Of a stretch of 64,000 bases of DNA, positions 8,709-16,860 are shown piece by piece. Positions within the stretch are counted from its first letter, which is position 1. Each line of letters starts with the position of its first letter. The position numbers and the translations under genes are program-made. Location: assembly GCF_010974945.1 (NCBI RefSeq), contig NZ_JAAIVB010000085.1:124001-188000 (forward strand). Direction: 5' to 3'. The notes under the pieces were generated by a model. It made no database searches. It had not been told where the DNA came from and saw nothing but the letters and a program-made list of their open reading frames with translations. Source of the DNA: Noviherbaspirillum galbum (lineage in GTDB: Bacteria; Pseudomonadota; Gammaproteobacteria; Burkholderiales; Burkholderiaceae_D).

Positions 8709-9872
8709 ATGAACACCACCAATCCATCCGATGACAGCTTGCCCTTGTCCGGCCTGCGCGTGCTCGAGTTCACCCACATGGTCATGGGCCCGACCTGCGG
8801 CATGATCCTCGCCGACCTCGGCGCCGAAGTGATCAAGGTCGAGCCGCCGGGCGGCGACAAGACGCGCAAGCTGCCTGGCCTGGGCATCGGCTTTTTCCGG
8901 ACCTTCAACCGTAACAAGAAAAGCATCGTCCTCGACATCAATACTCCCGAGGGCCGCGAAACCGCCACGGAACTCATCGGCTCCTGCGACGTGGTGCTGG
9001 AAAATTTCCGTCCCGGCCTGATGGCCTCGCTCGGACTGGACTACGCGACACTGTCGAGGAAATATCCGCGGCTGATCTACGTGTCGCACAAGGGCTTCCT
9101 GCCCGGGCCCTACGAGAAGCGGCTCGCGCTGGACGAAGTGGTGCAGATGATGGGCGGCCTGTCCTACATGACCGGCCCCAGGGGCAGGCCGCTGCGCGCG
9201 GGAACGTCAGTGAACGACATCATGGGTGGCATGTTCGGCGCCATCGGCGTGCTGGCCGCGCTGCGCGAACGCGACCGCACCGGCCGCGGCCAGGAAGTGC
9301 AGAGCGCCCTGTTCGAGAACTGCGTCCTGCTCGCCGCCCAGCACATGCAGCAGTACTCGATGACGGGCGAGCCGCCGCCGCCGATGCCCTCGCGCGTATC
9401 GGCGTGGAGCGTCTATGACGTCTTCACGCTGGCCGGCGACGAGCAGCTGTTCATCGGCGCGGTCAGCGACAAGCAATTCGTCACGCTATGCAACCTGCTT
9501 GGCCACCCCGAACTGCTCGATGTGCCGGAATATGCGGACAACGCTTCGCGCGTGGCGGTTCGCCCGCAGCTGCTGGAGCAGCTCGGCGCGATCCTGAAGG
9601 ACCACCAGGCCGGTGACCTGGCGCCGCGTCTCGAAGCCGCGGGCATCCCATATGCGCCCATCGTCCGACCCGAGCAACTGCTGGATGACCCGCACCTCAA
9701 AGCCAGCGGCGGCCTGGTGCCGATGCAGACGGAAGACGGCGGCAGCACCGATGTCGTGCTCCTGCCGCTGCTGATGGGCGGACGCCGCCCGGGCGTGCGC
9801 AGTCCCTTGCCGGCCGCCGGCGAGCACACCGAAGAAATTCTTTCCTCGCTGAGGAAAGACCGCGCGGCCTGA
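8709..9872 (+). CDS. Class III CoA-transferase (CaiB/BaiF family)
   Basis: A 387-residue family III CoA-transferase: LSGLRVLEFTHMVMGPTCG, DLGAEVIKVEPPGGD, FRTFNRNKKSIVLDINTPEG and LENFRPGLMASLGLDY are the family's N-terminal blocks. ALDEVVQMMGGLSYMTG covers the region expected to hold the catalytic aspartate, here Asp141 by position in that motif. It lies between the HMG-CoA-lyase-like and gamma-CA-like genes. It most likely moves CoA from a donor such as succinyl-CoA to the acid cleaved by the lyase (inference). Confidence 0.9.
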   Translation: MNTTNPSDDSLPLSGLRVLEFTHMVMGPTCGMILADLGAEVIKVEPPGGDKTRKLPGLGIGFFRTFNRNKKSIVLDINTPEGRETATELIGSCDVVLENFRPGLMASLGLDYATLSRKYPRLIYVSHKGFLPGPYEKRLALDEVVQMMGGLSYMTGPRGRPLRAGTSVNDIMGGMFGAIGVLAALRERDRTGRGQEVQSALFENCVLLAAQHMQQYSMTGEPPPPMPSRVSAWSVYDVFTLAGDEQLFIGAVSDKQFVTLCNLLGHPELLDVPEYADNASRVAVRPQLLEQLGAILKDHQAGDLAPRLEAAGIPYAPIVRPEQLLDDPHLKASGGLVPMQTEDGGSTDVVLLPLLMGGRRPGVRSPLPAAGEHTEEILSSLRKDRAA

Positions 9873-9889
9873 ACCGGGAGAAGAGCGTC

Positions 9890-10414
9890 ATGGCCAAATA
9901 CCGGATAGGCGGCAAGCAGCCAGTCGTGCATCCCTCCGCATTCGTCGCCGACGAGGCGACGCTCGTTGGCGACGTGCGGCTGGAGGAAGGCACCAGCGTC
10001 TGGCCCGGCGCGGTGCTTCGCGGCGACAATGAACCGATCACCATCGGCAGGCGCTCGAACGTGCAGGAGGGAGCGGTGCTGCACGCCGACCCCGGCTTCC
10101 CGCTGACCATCGGGGACGACGTGACGGTCGGGCACCAGGCGATGCTGCATGGCTGCATCATTCAGGAAGGGACGCTGATCGGCATCCAGGCCATCGTGCT
10201 GAACGGCGCGGTCATCGGCCGCAATTGCCTGGTTGCCGCCGGCGCGGTGGTCACGGAAGGCAAGGAGTTTCCGGATAACTCGCTGATCCTGGGCGCACCG
10301 GCCAAGGCGGTACGGCAGCTGAGCGAGGAAGCCATTTCAGGCATGCGCCGCAACGGCAACGAATATGTCGAGCGTGCCCGTTATTTCAAGGAAGCGCTCG
10401 AGCGCATCGATTGA
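9890..10414 (+). CDS. Gamma-carbonic-anhydrase-like left-handed beta-helix protein
   Basis: A 174-residue hexapeptide-repeat protein of the gamma-carbonic anhydrase family. The repeats run from about residue 15 to 140 (VWPGAVLRGDNEPITIG, NVQEGAVLHADPG, GDDVTVGHQAMLHGC). The three family zinc histidines are in VLHAD, VGHQA and MLHGC. A C-terminal helix (YVERARYFKEALERID) completes the usual plan. It is last in the operon. Such proteins often accompany acyl-CoA genes, so real carbonic anhydrase activity is not certain. Its stop TGA abuts the stop of infA on the other strand (TGATCA). Confidence 0.88.
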   Translation: MAKYRIGGKQPVVHPSAFVADEATLVGDVRLEEGTSVWPGAVLRGDNEPITIGRRSNVQEGAVLHADPGFPLTIGDDVTVGHQAMLHGCIIQEGTLIGIQAIVLNGAVIGRNCLVAAGAVVTEGKEFPDNSLILGAPAKAVRQLSEEAISGMRRNGNEYVERARYFKEALERID

Positions 10415-10675
10415 TCAGCGGCGACGCTGGAAACGGCCAACTGCGGCATCGCGTTTTTCGAGGTGACGGAAGGTGATGCGGCCCTTGCTCAGGTCGTAGG
10501 GCGACATTTCGATCGAAACCTTGTCGCCGGCAAGGATGCGAATATGGTGTTGCCGCATCTTGCCGGATGTATAGGCAATGAGCTGGTGACCGTTTTCCAG
10601 ATCGACGCGAAAGCGTGAATCGGGCAGGACTTCGGTGACGAGGCCCATCATCTCAAGCAGGTCTTCTTTAGACAT
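10415..10675 (-). CDS. infA: Translation initiation factor IF-1, second copy
   Basis: An 86-residue S1/OB-fold IF-1, which binds the ribosomal A site during initiation. The core is clear: [57 protein letters not shown]. It carries about 14 extra C-terminal residues ([14 protein letters not shown]) compared with the 72-residue factor. Burkholderiales commonly carry a second infA of this length outside the ribosomal operon, which I take this to be. It converges end-to-end with the gamma-CA-like gene. Confidence 0.93.
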   Translation of the reverse strand: MSKEDLLEMMGLVTEVLPDSRFRVDLENGHQLIAYTSGKMRQHHIRILAGDKVSIEMSPYDLSKGRITFRHLEKRDAAVGRFQRRR

Positions 10676-10772
10676 GGATGTTCCAATATGTTTGTCATAG
10701 CTTTAAATCGCGCAGAGACAACCTGGAACCGTAAAACTTCCCGGGAGCCAGAACGAAAAAAGATGAGTGATT

Positions 10773-10812
10773 AAAAAAGTCCAGCAGGCGTGCTTCCAAA
10801 AGGACGCTGGAC
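10773..10812 (-). terminator. Intrinsic terminator, minus strand
   Basis: On the minus strand, GTCCAGC and GCTGGAC form a 7-bp stem around a 20-base partly paired loop, followed by TTTTTT. It lies about 190 bases past the stop of the DUF1488-like gene and upstream of infA, so it would stop transcripts entering from the right before infA. Confidence 0.65.
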
Positions 10813-10944
10813 GACATGAATGGCGCGAAACATGTCAGCGCCAAGCCAGGGGCGGCTTGCAAGGATCACGCGAAGCATCATCGCCGCATTGGACGCGTGA
10901 CTGTGAATAAGGACATGCACCCAGCCGGATACGTGGCGTGATGC

Positions 10945-10969
10945 CCGGCCACTATAACACAGTGGCCGG
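10945..10969. repeat. Perfect 9-bp inverted repeat
   Basis: CCGGCCACT-ATAACAC-AGTGGCCGG, 32 bases beyond the stop of the minus-strand DUF1488-like gene. It could be an mRNA 3' stem or a protein-binding site. There is no T-run beside it. Confidence 0.4.
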
Positions 10970-11000
10970 CCATGGACGGCGAGAGGGAGGCCAGCCCGGG

Positions 11001-11276
11001 TCAGGATGCGACAGGCGGGGCCGCAAAGGTATTGCGCGTCAGCACTAGCGGTCCACCCTGCACGCCGGCCGCGACAAGCCGCCTCGCCACGCCGCTGATC
11101 TTGCCTTCGAACGAGCGGAATACCGTCATCTCGTCCAAGTCAGCGTTGCCGGGCTGCGAGCCGGTCAGCTGCATGAGAGCATCCTTTTGGATAAGACATT
11201 GATGCCTGAGCGAATCGACCGTTACGGTGAAAAGGACGCCACTATCGGTCAGGGTAGGAGAAATTTGCTGGTTCAT
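11001..11276 (-). CDS. Small protein, weakly DUF1488-like
   Basis: A 91-residue protein starting MNQQISPTLTDSGVLFTV. The layout resembles the DUF1488 family of small proteobacterial proteins of unknown function: a short beta-rich N-terminus (VLFTVTVDSLRHQCLIQKDAL), a helix (EMTVFRSFEGKISGVARRLV), then a strand (PLVLTRNTF). The resemblance is by eye only. The start at 11276 has an AAAGG ribosome site; the upstream in-frame ATG adds 18 residues without one. It is monocistronic, with stem-loops downstream. Confidence 0.6.
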   Translation of the reverse strand: MNQQISPTLTDSGVLFTVTVDSLRHQCLIQKDALMQLTGSQPGNADLDEMTVFRSFEGKISGVARRLVAAGVQGGPLVLTRNTFAAPPVAS

Positions 11277-11705
11277 GAAAATACCTTTGTAAAAGCCCGC
11301 ACCCTGGGTACGAGCCGTTGGCGCGCTCATGCAGCAGCGCAGGAGGCGGGCGCGGACAGGAAAAGCTGAGAAGGGCAGGGCGCTCTCGCCCTGTTTTAGA
11401 CGTTGCGTGGCCGTGGGCCTACTGAACGCGTCATGCCGGAATTGCCATCGCGGAAGCGATAAGCCGGGTTCGCCGGTGGCGGGAATCGTCTATCGATGCC
11501 TTCATCCTCCGCTTTCTGGCTGCAGCCGCTTTGATCTAAATCGCGCGGGGCCATGAAACGGGCACTTTTCTTCGCTGGAAATATCAGCGGGAAAACCAAG
11601 CCAAGACGCGTTCTCAGTCCTGCATGTTGCCATCGAGATTCAAGTGACCGGTTGGCAAGGCCGGTCCATTGACGGCGGTTGAACTGCAATATTCCGTTGA
11701 TCGGC
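11277..11705. other. Intergenic region at the left edge of the T6SS island
   Basis: This 429-base gap has no convincing gene. It contains a plus-strand intrinsic terminator (11376-11397) without an evident gene in front of it. It also contains a short stretch (about 11452-11500) resembling the 3' end of RNase P RNA read on the minus strand. A 97-codon minus-strand frame at 11396-11689 has no family features. Confidence 0.5.
11376..11397 (+). terminator. Intrinsic terminator, plus strand
   Basis: CAGGGCG-CTCT-CGCCCTG followed by TTTT: a perfect 7-bp GC-rich stem, 4-base loop and T-run. No plus-strand gene ends nearby, so it could end an unannotated transcript or small RNA beginning in 11280-11370. 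Confidence 0.65.
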
Positions 11706-13445
11706 TTACGCCGTCACCAGCACCGGCTGGGTCGCGCCTTTCACATTGTTCAACAACCTCTGGTAATCAGCGTTGGACTCGCCAGCCAGTACGCTGACCG
11801 GAGCAGGCTTCACATTGAAGCTGCATTCCTTGATCAAGCGCGTCGCTTCCGCCTTCAGGGTGGCGATATGCTCGGCGGCGCGGCCGACGTCATCGGTGCT
11901 GCGCGGCGTCGCCGCATGGAAGACGTCATCCTTGTCGGCAAAGATGCCGGAGTTCATGACGATGGCGGCCATGATGGGACTGGCCTTGGTCATCGAATAC
12001 AGGAAATTCAGGTAAGCCGCGCGCCGGTTGTGCAGGAAGTCATCCGGAGAATAATGCGCTGCCTTGAATTCCGGCATGGTGCCGCGCGAAGCGGGCGGCA
12101 CGACCACTGGTGCCGCGTCGGACGCAGGTGCAGAGGCAGTCGATGCAGCGGGCGCGGCGGGGGCGTTGCTCATGTTGCGCCACAAGGTCTTTGCTTCAAG
12201 CAGGAATGCCTTGATTCGTCTTTCCTCGAACAAGGTATAGAGCATCTTGAACACGAACTCGAAGCCTGCCAGCACCAGGTCCGCGATCTTGTGTGCCGCC
12301 GCTGCCGTCGTTGCCGCGACCGCGACGGAGATGGTTCCCTTGATGATCTTCCATGAAGAGATCACCTGGCGCTGCGCGATGCCACTGTCGATGCCAGCCC
12401 GGATCAGGGCGAATGCGCCATCGCTGGTCACGAGTTCGGACTGCTGGATCGTGATGCTGCGGCGCGTCCATGCATCTTCGATCAGGCTGGCAAGGCCTTG
12501 CACGATGTCGGCGGCGCCCCCTGCAAAATCGGCGGCTTCCTTGGCCACGAACTTGAACACGACGCCCAGTGCCTTGCCGACCAGGTCCGCCAGTTCGGAA
12601 AGCCTGCCCGGGAACTTGTCCTTGAGCTTGTCAACCACCCAGGCCGCGAACTTCTTGAACTGGTCCTTCAGGAACTTGAGGACGCCGTTACCCTGCTTTC
12701 CATACTCGGTATATTGCGTATATCCCGTGTAGATGCCGCCGGCGACGGTGGCGACGCCGCCTTCCACGACCTCCATGATTTCGGCGGCCATCTTCTGGTT
12801 GGACCTGTCCACGAGGGTGTTGGCGACCGGAAGAATCGTCAGGGCGCCGACGATCGAATCCCCGACCCAGTTCCACTCGACGTCGATGTTGGCGAGCAAG
12901 GTCAGCATCATCTTGCGCGTCATCTTGCGGGCCTCCTCGTTGGAGGCGGGACTGGAATCCCTGAGGGCGTTGATCAGCTGGGTCAGCCTGAGGGTGTCAG
13001 TGATCACGTTGTTGCGGTTGCGGGCGTCGCGGTAATCCCTGCTGACGACGCTCGTCTCCGCAACCGTGCCGCCCAGCCTGTATGCCACGCCGATGTAGGT
13101 CTGCAACGCATTCATCAGGTTCTCGGCGTTGCCGGCGTGGGTAATGCCGTCTGGGCCGGCATACTCGATCCACGCCTTGTAGGCCCGGTCGACCCGCTGC
13201 AGGCGCTCGCCGCGGCTCTTGGTCGTCTGCAGCAGGCGGGTCGACATGATCCCGTCCACATTCGTTGCCTTGATCCATGCATCGTAGGTCTGCGGGGGAG
13301 CAAACGTGCACAGCCGCCTGATTTCCTCGTCGGTAAACGTCCTGAAAGTCGCCTTGTGCGCAGCATGCGCCCGGTTGGCGGTGACGAAGTCGTTCGTGAG
13401 CTTCTTTTGCAGGGGACCGCTCCCCGTGGGCTGGGCAATTGACAT
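11706..13445 (-). CDS. Unknown 579-residue helical protein at the T6SS island edge, candidate effector
   Basis: No family recognised. The protein is largely helical. Residues about 190-260 hold moderately hydrophobic stretches (VGDSIVGALTILPVANTLVD, GGVATVAGGIYTGYTQ), and residues 285-400 hold amphipathic or hydrophobic helices (LGVVFKFVAKEAADFAGG, GTISVAVAATTAAAAHKIAD). An Ala/Pro-rich linker near residues 430-465 precedes a C-terminal helical part. There is no signal peptide. The start MSIAQPTGSG lacks a strong ribosome site. It is divergent from the transport/T6SS genes. Its size, lack of a leader and helical membrane-active look are compatible with a T6SS cargo protein, but this is only positional inference. 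Confidence 0.6.
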   Translation of the reverse strand: MSIAQPTGSGPLQKKLTNDFVTANRAHAAHKATFRTFTDEEIRRLCTFAPPQTYDAWIKATNVDGIMSTRLLQTTKSRGERLQRVDRAYKAWIEYAGPDGITHAGNAENLMNALQTYIGVAYRLGGTVAETSVVSRDYRDARNRNNVITDTLRLTQLINALRDSSPASNEEARKMTRKMMLTLLANIDVEWNWVGDSIVGALTILPVANTLVDRSNQKMAAEIMEVVEGGVATVAGGIYTGYTQYTEYGKQGNGVLKFLKDQFKKFAAWVVDKLKDKFPGRLSELADLVGKALGVVFKFVAKEAADFAGGAADIVQGLASLIEDAWTRRSITIQQSELVTSDGAFALIRAGIDSGIAQRQVISSWKIIKGTISVAVAATTAAAAHKIADLVLAGFEFVFKMLYTLFEERRIKAFLLEAKTLWRNMSNAPAAPAASTASAPASDAAPVVVPPASRGTMPEFKAAHYSPDDFLHNRRAAYLNFLYSMTKASPIMAAIVMNSGIFADKDDVFHAATPRSTDDVGRAAEHIATLKAEATRLIKECSFNVKPAPVSVLAGESNADYQRLLNNVKGATQPVLVTA

Positions 13446-13825
13446 ACGAATCCGGGATGAATTTTTCCGAGGGGAAACCTATCCTGTTGAGCTTATACCA
13501 GAGCCTTTTGGTGTAGTCACCTTAAAAATGCAACATGACAAGGATGCGATTCCATGCTTGTAAATGGAAGCGCAACTTGTCCGCCGGCCCCCTGCCAGCG
13601 GGCCGAGCCGGCTCTCCGCAAGATGCTTGATGGAAAATTCCGTTTGGCAAATACTGGCGTGGACAGTAATATCCCCCAACACATGTTCGGCGCCACGATG
13701 GAAGCTGTCTTGACCATCCCGGATGCCGATTCGTCGACGATCGAAATGAACACGGCCGCCGCGGGCCATCAGGCAGGGAGACAGTCCGGGAACTGGATAC
13801 ACAGGCAAACGGGCTTGGCAAGACA
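13446..13825. other. Divergent intergenic region with a possible leader frame
   Basis: These 380 bases separate the 579-residue gene from the binding-protein/permease operon and must hold both promoters. A 91-codon plus-strand frame (13554-13829) ends in an ATGA overlap with the next gene, which hints at translational coupling. However, it lacks a good ribosome site, its codon bias is weak and it matches nothing I know, so it is not called as a gene. Confidence 0.4.
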
Positions 13826-15451
13826 ATGAAATTTGAAACGCTCTTTCAAAAAATCGCTTTCATCAGCCTGTTGCTTTTCGCCCAGGTAGTTTCCGCAGAG
13901 CAATTCAAGCCTAGCAAGGCGCTGGAGCAAATCCAGAAGCGCGGCACCCTGCGGGTCGGAGTCAAGACTGATTTCCGGCCCTATAACTGGCTTGACGCCA
14001 AGGGAGAAGTGATCGGCTTCGAAAGCGACCTTGCCCAGCTGCTGTCCGACCGCCTCGGCGTCAAGCTCCAGAAGGTGAGCATCACGACGGAAAACCGCTT
14101 CCAGAAGCTGGAGCTTGGCGATGTCGACATCCTGATCGCCACGGTCGGCGACACGGCGGCAAGGCGCCAGATCGCCGCGGCCGTCGAGCCCGGCTATAGC
14201 GAAACCGGCGTCAACGTGCTTTTCCATCCGCAGCAGGCGGTCGACACCTGGGAAAAAACCCGGGGCAGCACCATCTGCGCCCTGCAGGGAAGCTATTTCA
14301 ACAAGCCGATGGCCGAGCGCTACCTGTTGAAGCTGCAGGTCTACAAGACGGTCCGCGACGCCCAACTGGCATTGAAGGATGGGCAATGCATCGGCTTCCT
14401 GTATGCCACGGGGGCGCTGAAGAACACCCTCAAGCAGCCTGACTGGTCAGCCTACAAGATGCCCTTGCCCCAGGCGCTGGTGACGCCGATGTCGGTGTTC
14501 CTGGCGCGCAGCGAACGCGGCAGCGAGCTTGACGTGAAGATCGGCGACCTGCTCGCCGAACTGCATCGGACGGGATGGCTGATCGAGAACGAAAGGAAAT
14601 GGGGCATCGACATTTCCGACTGGATGCTGAAGCAAAAGGAGCTCTGGGCGCACCAGGACGCCACCGGCAAATACACCTGTACGCGCAACGATTCCGGCCT
14701 CTGGTCGGCGAATTGCCGCAGCGCGGAATACGTATCCAGCGCCGAGGTGCAAGGCCTGCAGGCGGTCGGGCTGTGGTTCAAGGAGCAAACCGGCATCGAC
14801 CTCAACATCGTGTACGACCCTTACGACCGCAAGCAATTCGCGCAAGGCGTGCTTTACACGATGCTGCTGGTGGCAAGCAGCGTGGCCATCAGCCTTATGC
14901 TCGGCATCGCGGTCGCGGTGGCGATCGATGGCAAGACGTCATGGTGGACGCGGGCGATTGCCGCGGCAATGGCTTACGGCAGGATGACGCCGCCGCTGCT
15001 GATGATGTACCTGATCTTTTTCGGGGTCGGAGGCTGGCTGATGCATGAATTCGGCATCAAGCTGCCGGCCTTTCCTATCGCGGCATTCTGCCTCGGCTAC
15101 TACACGGCCGGGCTGATCATGAGCGCATTCCTCGAAGCCGCCAGGCACATCCGGACCTACCGGCCCGCATTCAGGCTGTCCTTCCACAACCTCTCCCAGA
15201 CGGCCGAGTTCTCGAGCTGGCCGATCAAGCAGGCGCTGATCAACCTGACCAAGCAGACAATGATCGCGTCCGCCATCGCGATTCCCGAACTGCTCAGCGC
15301 CAGCAGCCTGCTGATTGCGGAAAAGGGCAATATCTTCCTGATCATGACTGTCCTGCTGCTGACCTTCTACATCATCACTAACTTGTGGACCGCACTTTTC
15401 AACATTGCGGAACGCATGCTGCTTGCCAGGGTGGCGCTCCATGCTCATTGA
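13826..15451 (+). CDS. Solute-binding protein fused to ABC-type amino-acid permease
   Basis: A 541-residue fusion. Residues 1-24 are a signal peptide or anchor (FISLLLFAQVVSAEQ). Residues about 35-270 are a family 3 amino-acid binding domain (RGTLRVGVKTDFRPYNWLD, EVIGFESDLAQLLSDRLGV, LELGDVDILIATVGDTAARR). Residues about 270-330 form an insert with cysteines near 285 and 296 that may pair. From about residue 342 there are several membrane segments of an HisM/GlnP-type permease. The loop expected to carry the EAA motif that docks the ATPase is degenerate (EAARHIRTYRPAFRLSFHNL). No ATPase gene lies in the window. It overlaps the second permease by 11 bases and heads an operon leading to the giant helical protein upstream of tssB. 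Confidence 0.85.
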   Translation: MKFETLFQKIAFISLLLFAQVVSAEQFKPSKALEQIQKRGTLRVGVKTDFRPYNWLDAKGEVIGFESDLAQLLSDRLGVKLQKVSITTENRFQKLELGDVDILIATVGDTAARRQIAAAVEPGYSETGVNVLFHPQQAVDTWEKTRGSTICALQGSYFNKPMAERYLLKLQVYKTVRDAQLALKDGQCIGFLYATGALKNTLKQPDWSAYKMPLPQALVTPMSVFLARSERGSELDVKIGDLLAELHRTGWLIENERKWGIDISDWMLKQKELWAHQDATGKYTCTRNDSGLWSANCRSAEYVSSAEVQGLQAVGLWFKEQTGIDLNIVYDPYDRKQFAQGVLYTMLLVASSVAISLMLGIAVAVAIDGKTSWWTRAIAAAMAYGRMTPPLLMMYLIFFGVGGWLMHEFGIKLPAFPIAAFCLGYYTAGLIMSAFLEAARHIRTYRPAFRLSFHNLSQTAEFSSWPIKQALINLTKQTMIASAIAIPELLSASSLLIAEKGNIFLIMTVLLLTFYIITNLWTALFNIAERMLLARVALHAH

Positions 15452-16139
15452 AACCTTCACGTTCCTGGCCACATGGACGCCCTTCCTGCTACAGGGCTTT
15501 TTCTGGAACGTGTTCATCGCGGTCCAGGCAGTGTTGCTCGGAACGCTACTCGGCGCGGGCCTTGCCTGGGTGCGCGTGACCCGGCCCGGCAAGCCGGCCA
15601 TGATCGCCGAGCGCTTCTCGAAGCTGATGCGCGGCGTGCCCACCCTGGCATTGATCTTTTATGCGGTATTCGTGCTGCCTACCGAGTTCACCTTGCCGGG
15701 CACGGCAACGGTCGTCTACTTCCCGCAATGGATCAAGGCGGTGATTGGCCTCGCTGCCGCGCCGCTGGCATTTACGTCCGAGAGTCTGGTGGTAGGGTAC
15801 CGGTCCTGGTCGAAGGGAGACATTGGCGCCGCGCTCCTGTTCATTCCTACCTGGATCAACGCCTTCCTGATTTCCTTCGTCGCGTCGAGCGCGTCTTCCC
15901 TCGTGGGGGTAAGCGAACTGGTCAGCCGCTGCAATTTCCTGATTGCCGCGACGGGTTCCAAGGTAATGATCCCGGTTTACCTTTACTGCAGCCTTTATTT
16001 CGTCGTGACGGCATTGCTCTTCACATCGATGATCCGCTGGTTCAAGGAATCGAAATACATGCACGCGCTGCATCAAAAGCTGGCCGCCGCCCATGCGGCG
16101 CAAACGCGGCGCAACCTGGACCTGCCAGCGGTCTCCTGA
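15441..16139 (+). CDS. ABC-type amino-acid permease-like membrane protein
   Basis: A 232-residue polytopic membrane protein resembling HisM/GlnP permeases: FLLQGFFWNVFIAVQAVLLG and LAWVRVTRPGKPAMIAERFS near the N-terminus and MRGVPTLALIFYAVFVLP, the usual "RGTPxLxQ" region in altered form. The cytoplasmic EAA loop is not recognisable (GYRSWSKGDIGAALLFIPTW). The ATG at 15441 lies inside the preceding gene, so translation is coupled. It presumably pairs with the permease half of the fusion protein. The absent ATPase and lost EAA signature make ordinary ABC import doubtful. Confidence 0.8.
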   Translation: MLIETFTFLATWTPFLLQGFFWNVFIAVQAVLLGTLLGAGLAWVRVTRPGKPAMIAERFSKLMRGVPTLALIFYAVFVLPTEFTLPGTATVVYFPQWIKAVIGLAAAPLAFTSESLVVGYRSWSKGDIGAALLFIPTWINAFLISFVASSASSLVGVSELVSRCNFLIAATGSKVMIPVYLYCSLYFVVTALLFTSMIRWFKESKYMHALHQKLAAAHAAQTRRNLDLPAVS

Positions 16140-16176
16140 TGGCCTTGCCATCGACAACCAATCAACCCGTCTACCC

Positions 16177-16839
16177 ATGCTCCATCCCCTGGTCACTCTT
16201 TGGCGCCAGTCCTGCCGCGTGACATTCTACGAATCCGGCGGCCAGCCGATGGAGGCATTGTTCGAGCATCGTTCGCCTGGCAGCCAGCCGCATGTCTCGG
16301 GGGTGCGGCGCGCGTTCTCCTCCGCCGATGAGGCGCATCACTACCTGCGATTCTGGCTGAGCGATCCCGCTGCGCGCGCCGAGCTCAAATGGGTGCTGCA
16401 GCGCTCAGGGCCATCGCTCGTGACGTCGCACGGCGGCGTGGACGGCTGGCTTTATGCCCTAGGGACACGCCTGAAGGCAGGCGCCATCGTCGTCATGGAG
16501 GAGCATGCCCGCCGCGCACGTCCCGGCCGGCTGATCGCGCCGGGCGCTGCGGCGTCGGCCGCCGCGTCGCAGGCAGCCTTGTCGGCGCTGCCTGCCCTGA
16601 GCGCGCTGCCGAAGGCGCCCGTCGTAATAAATCTGCTGCCTGCGCTCGAAGAGATCCGGATCGAAGGCGCCGAAGTCTTGCCGGAGCTCGACCAATCGCT
16701 GGAACAGGTGTCTGCCTCCATGGAAGACGTCAAGTCCGCATCCTTGTCGCTCGATCCGGCACCCTCCAAGGTGGCCGACATCACCACATCGATTTCCGAC
16801 GCCGCCGCCCGCACCAATGACGAACTCAAGCAACTCTAA
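16177..16839 (+). CDS. Unknown protein between permease and giant helical protein
   Basis: No family recognised. A 220-residue soluble protein. The first 110 residues look globular (RVTFYESGGQPMEALFEH, EAHHYLRFWLSDPAARAELK, GGVDGWLYALGTRLKAGAIV). The last 110 are Ala/Ser/Leu-rich with heptad-like helices (LPELDQSLEQVSASMEDVK), similar in composition to the next gene. The ATG at 16177 is preferred to an upstream frame that runs through the permease gene end. It lies 37 bases after the permease and 21 before the giant gene, so it is part of the same operon. Confidence 0.65.
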   Translation: MLHPLVTLWRQSCRVTFYESGGQPMEALFEHRSPGSQPHVSGVRRAFSSADEAHHYLRFWLSDPAARAELKWVLQRSGPSLVTSHGGVDGWLYALGTRLKAGAIVVMEEHARRARPGRLIAPGAAASAAASQAALSALPALSALPKAPVVINLLPALEEIRIEGAEVLPELDQSLEQVSASMEDVKSASLSLDPAPSKVADITTSISDAAARTNDELKQL

Positions 16840-16860
16840 GTCGCCCGGCGGGAAGGCGCC

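Larger units (their letters stand above)
10676..11000. other. Intergenic region between infA and the DUF1488-like gene
   Basis: These 325 bases carry the infA promoter region plus two stem-loops described separately. No coding frame with support was seen. Confidence 0.5.

Noticed and set aside
13554-13829. 91-codon frame ending in an ATGA overlap with the SBP-permease gene
   Set aside because: Overlap is suggestive, but codon bias is weak, there is no good ribosome site and no similarity; left as a note in the intergenic entry.
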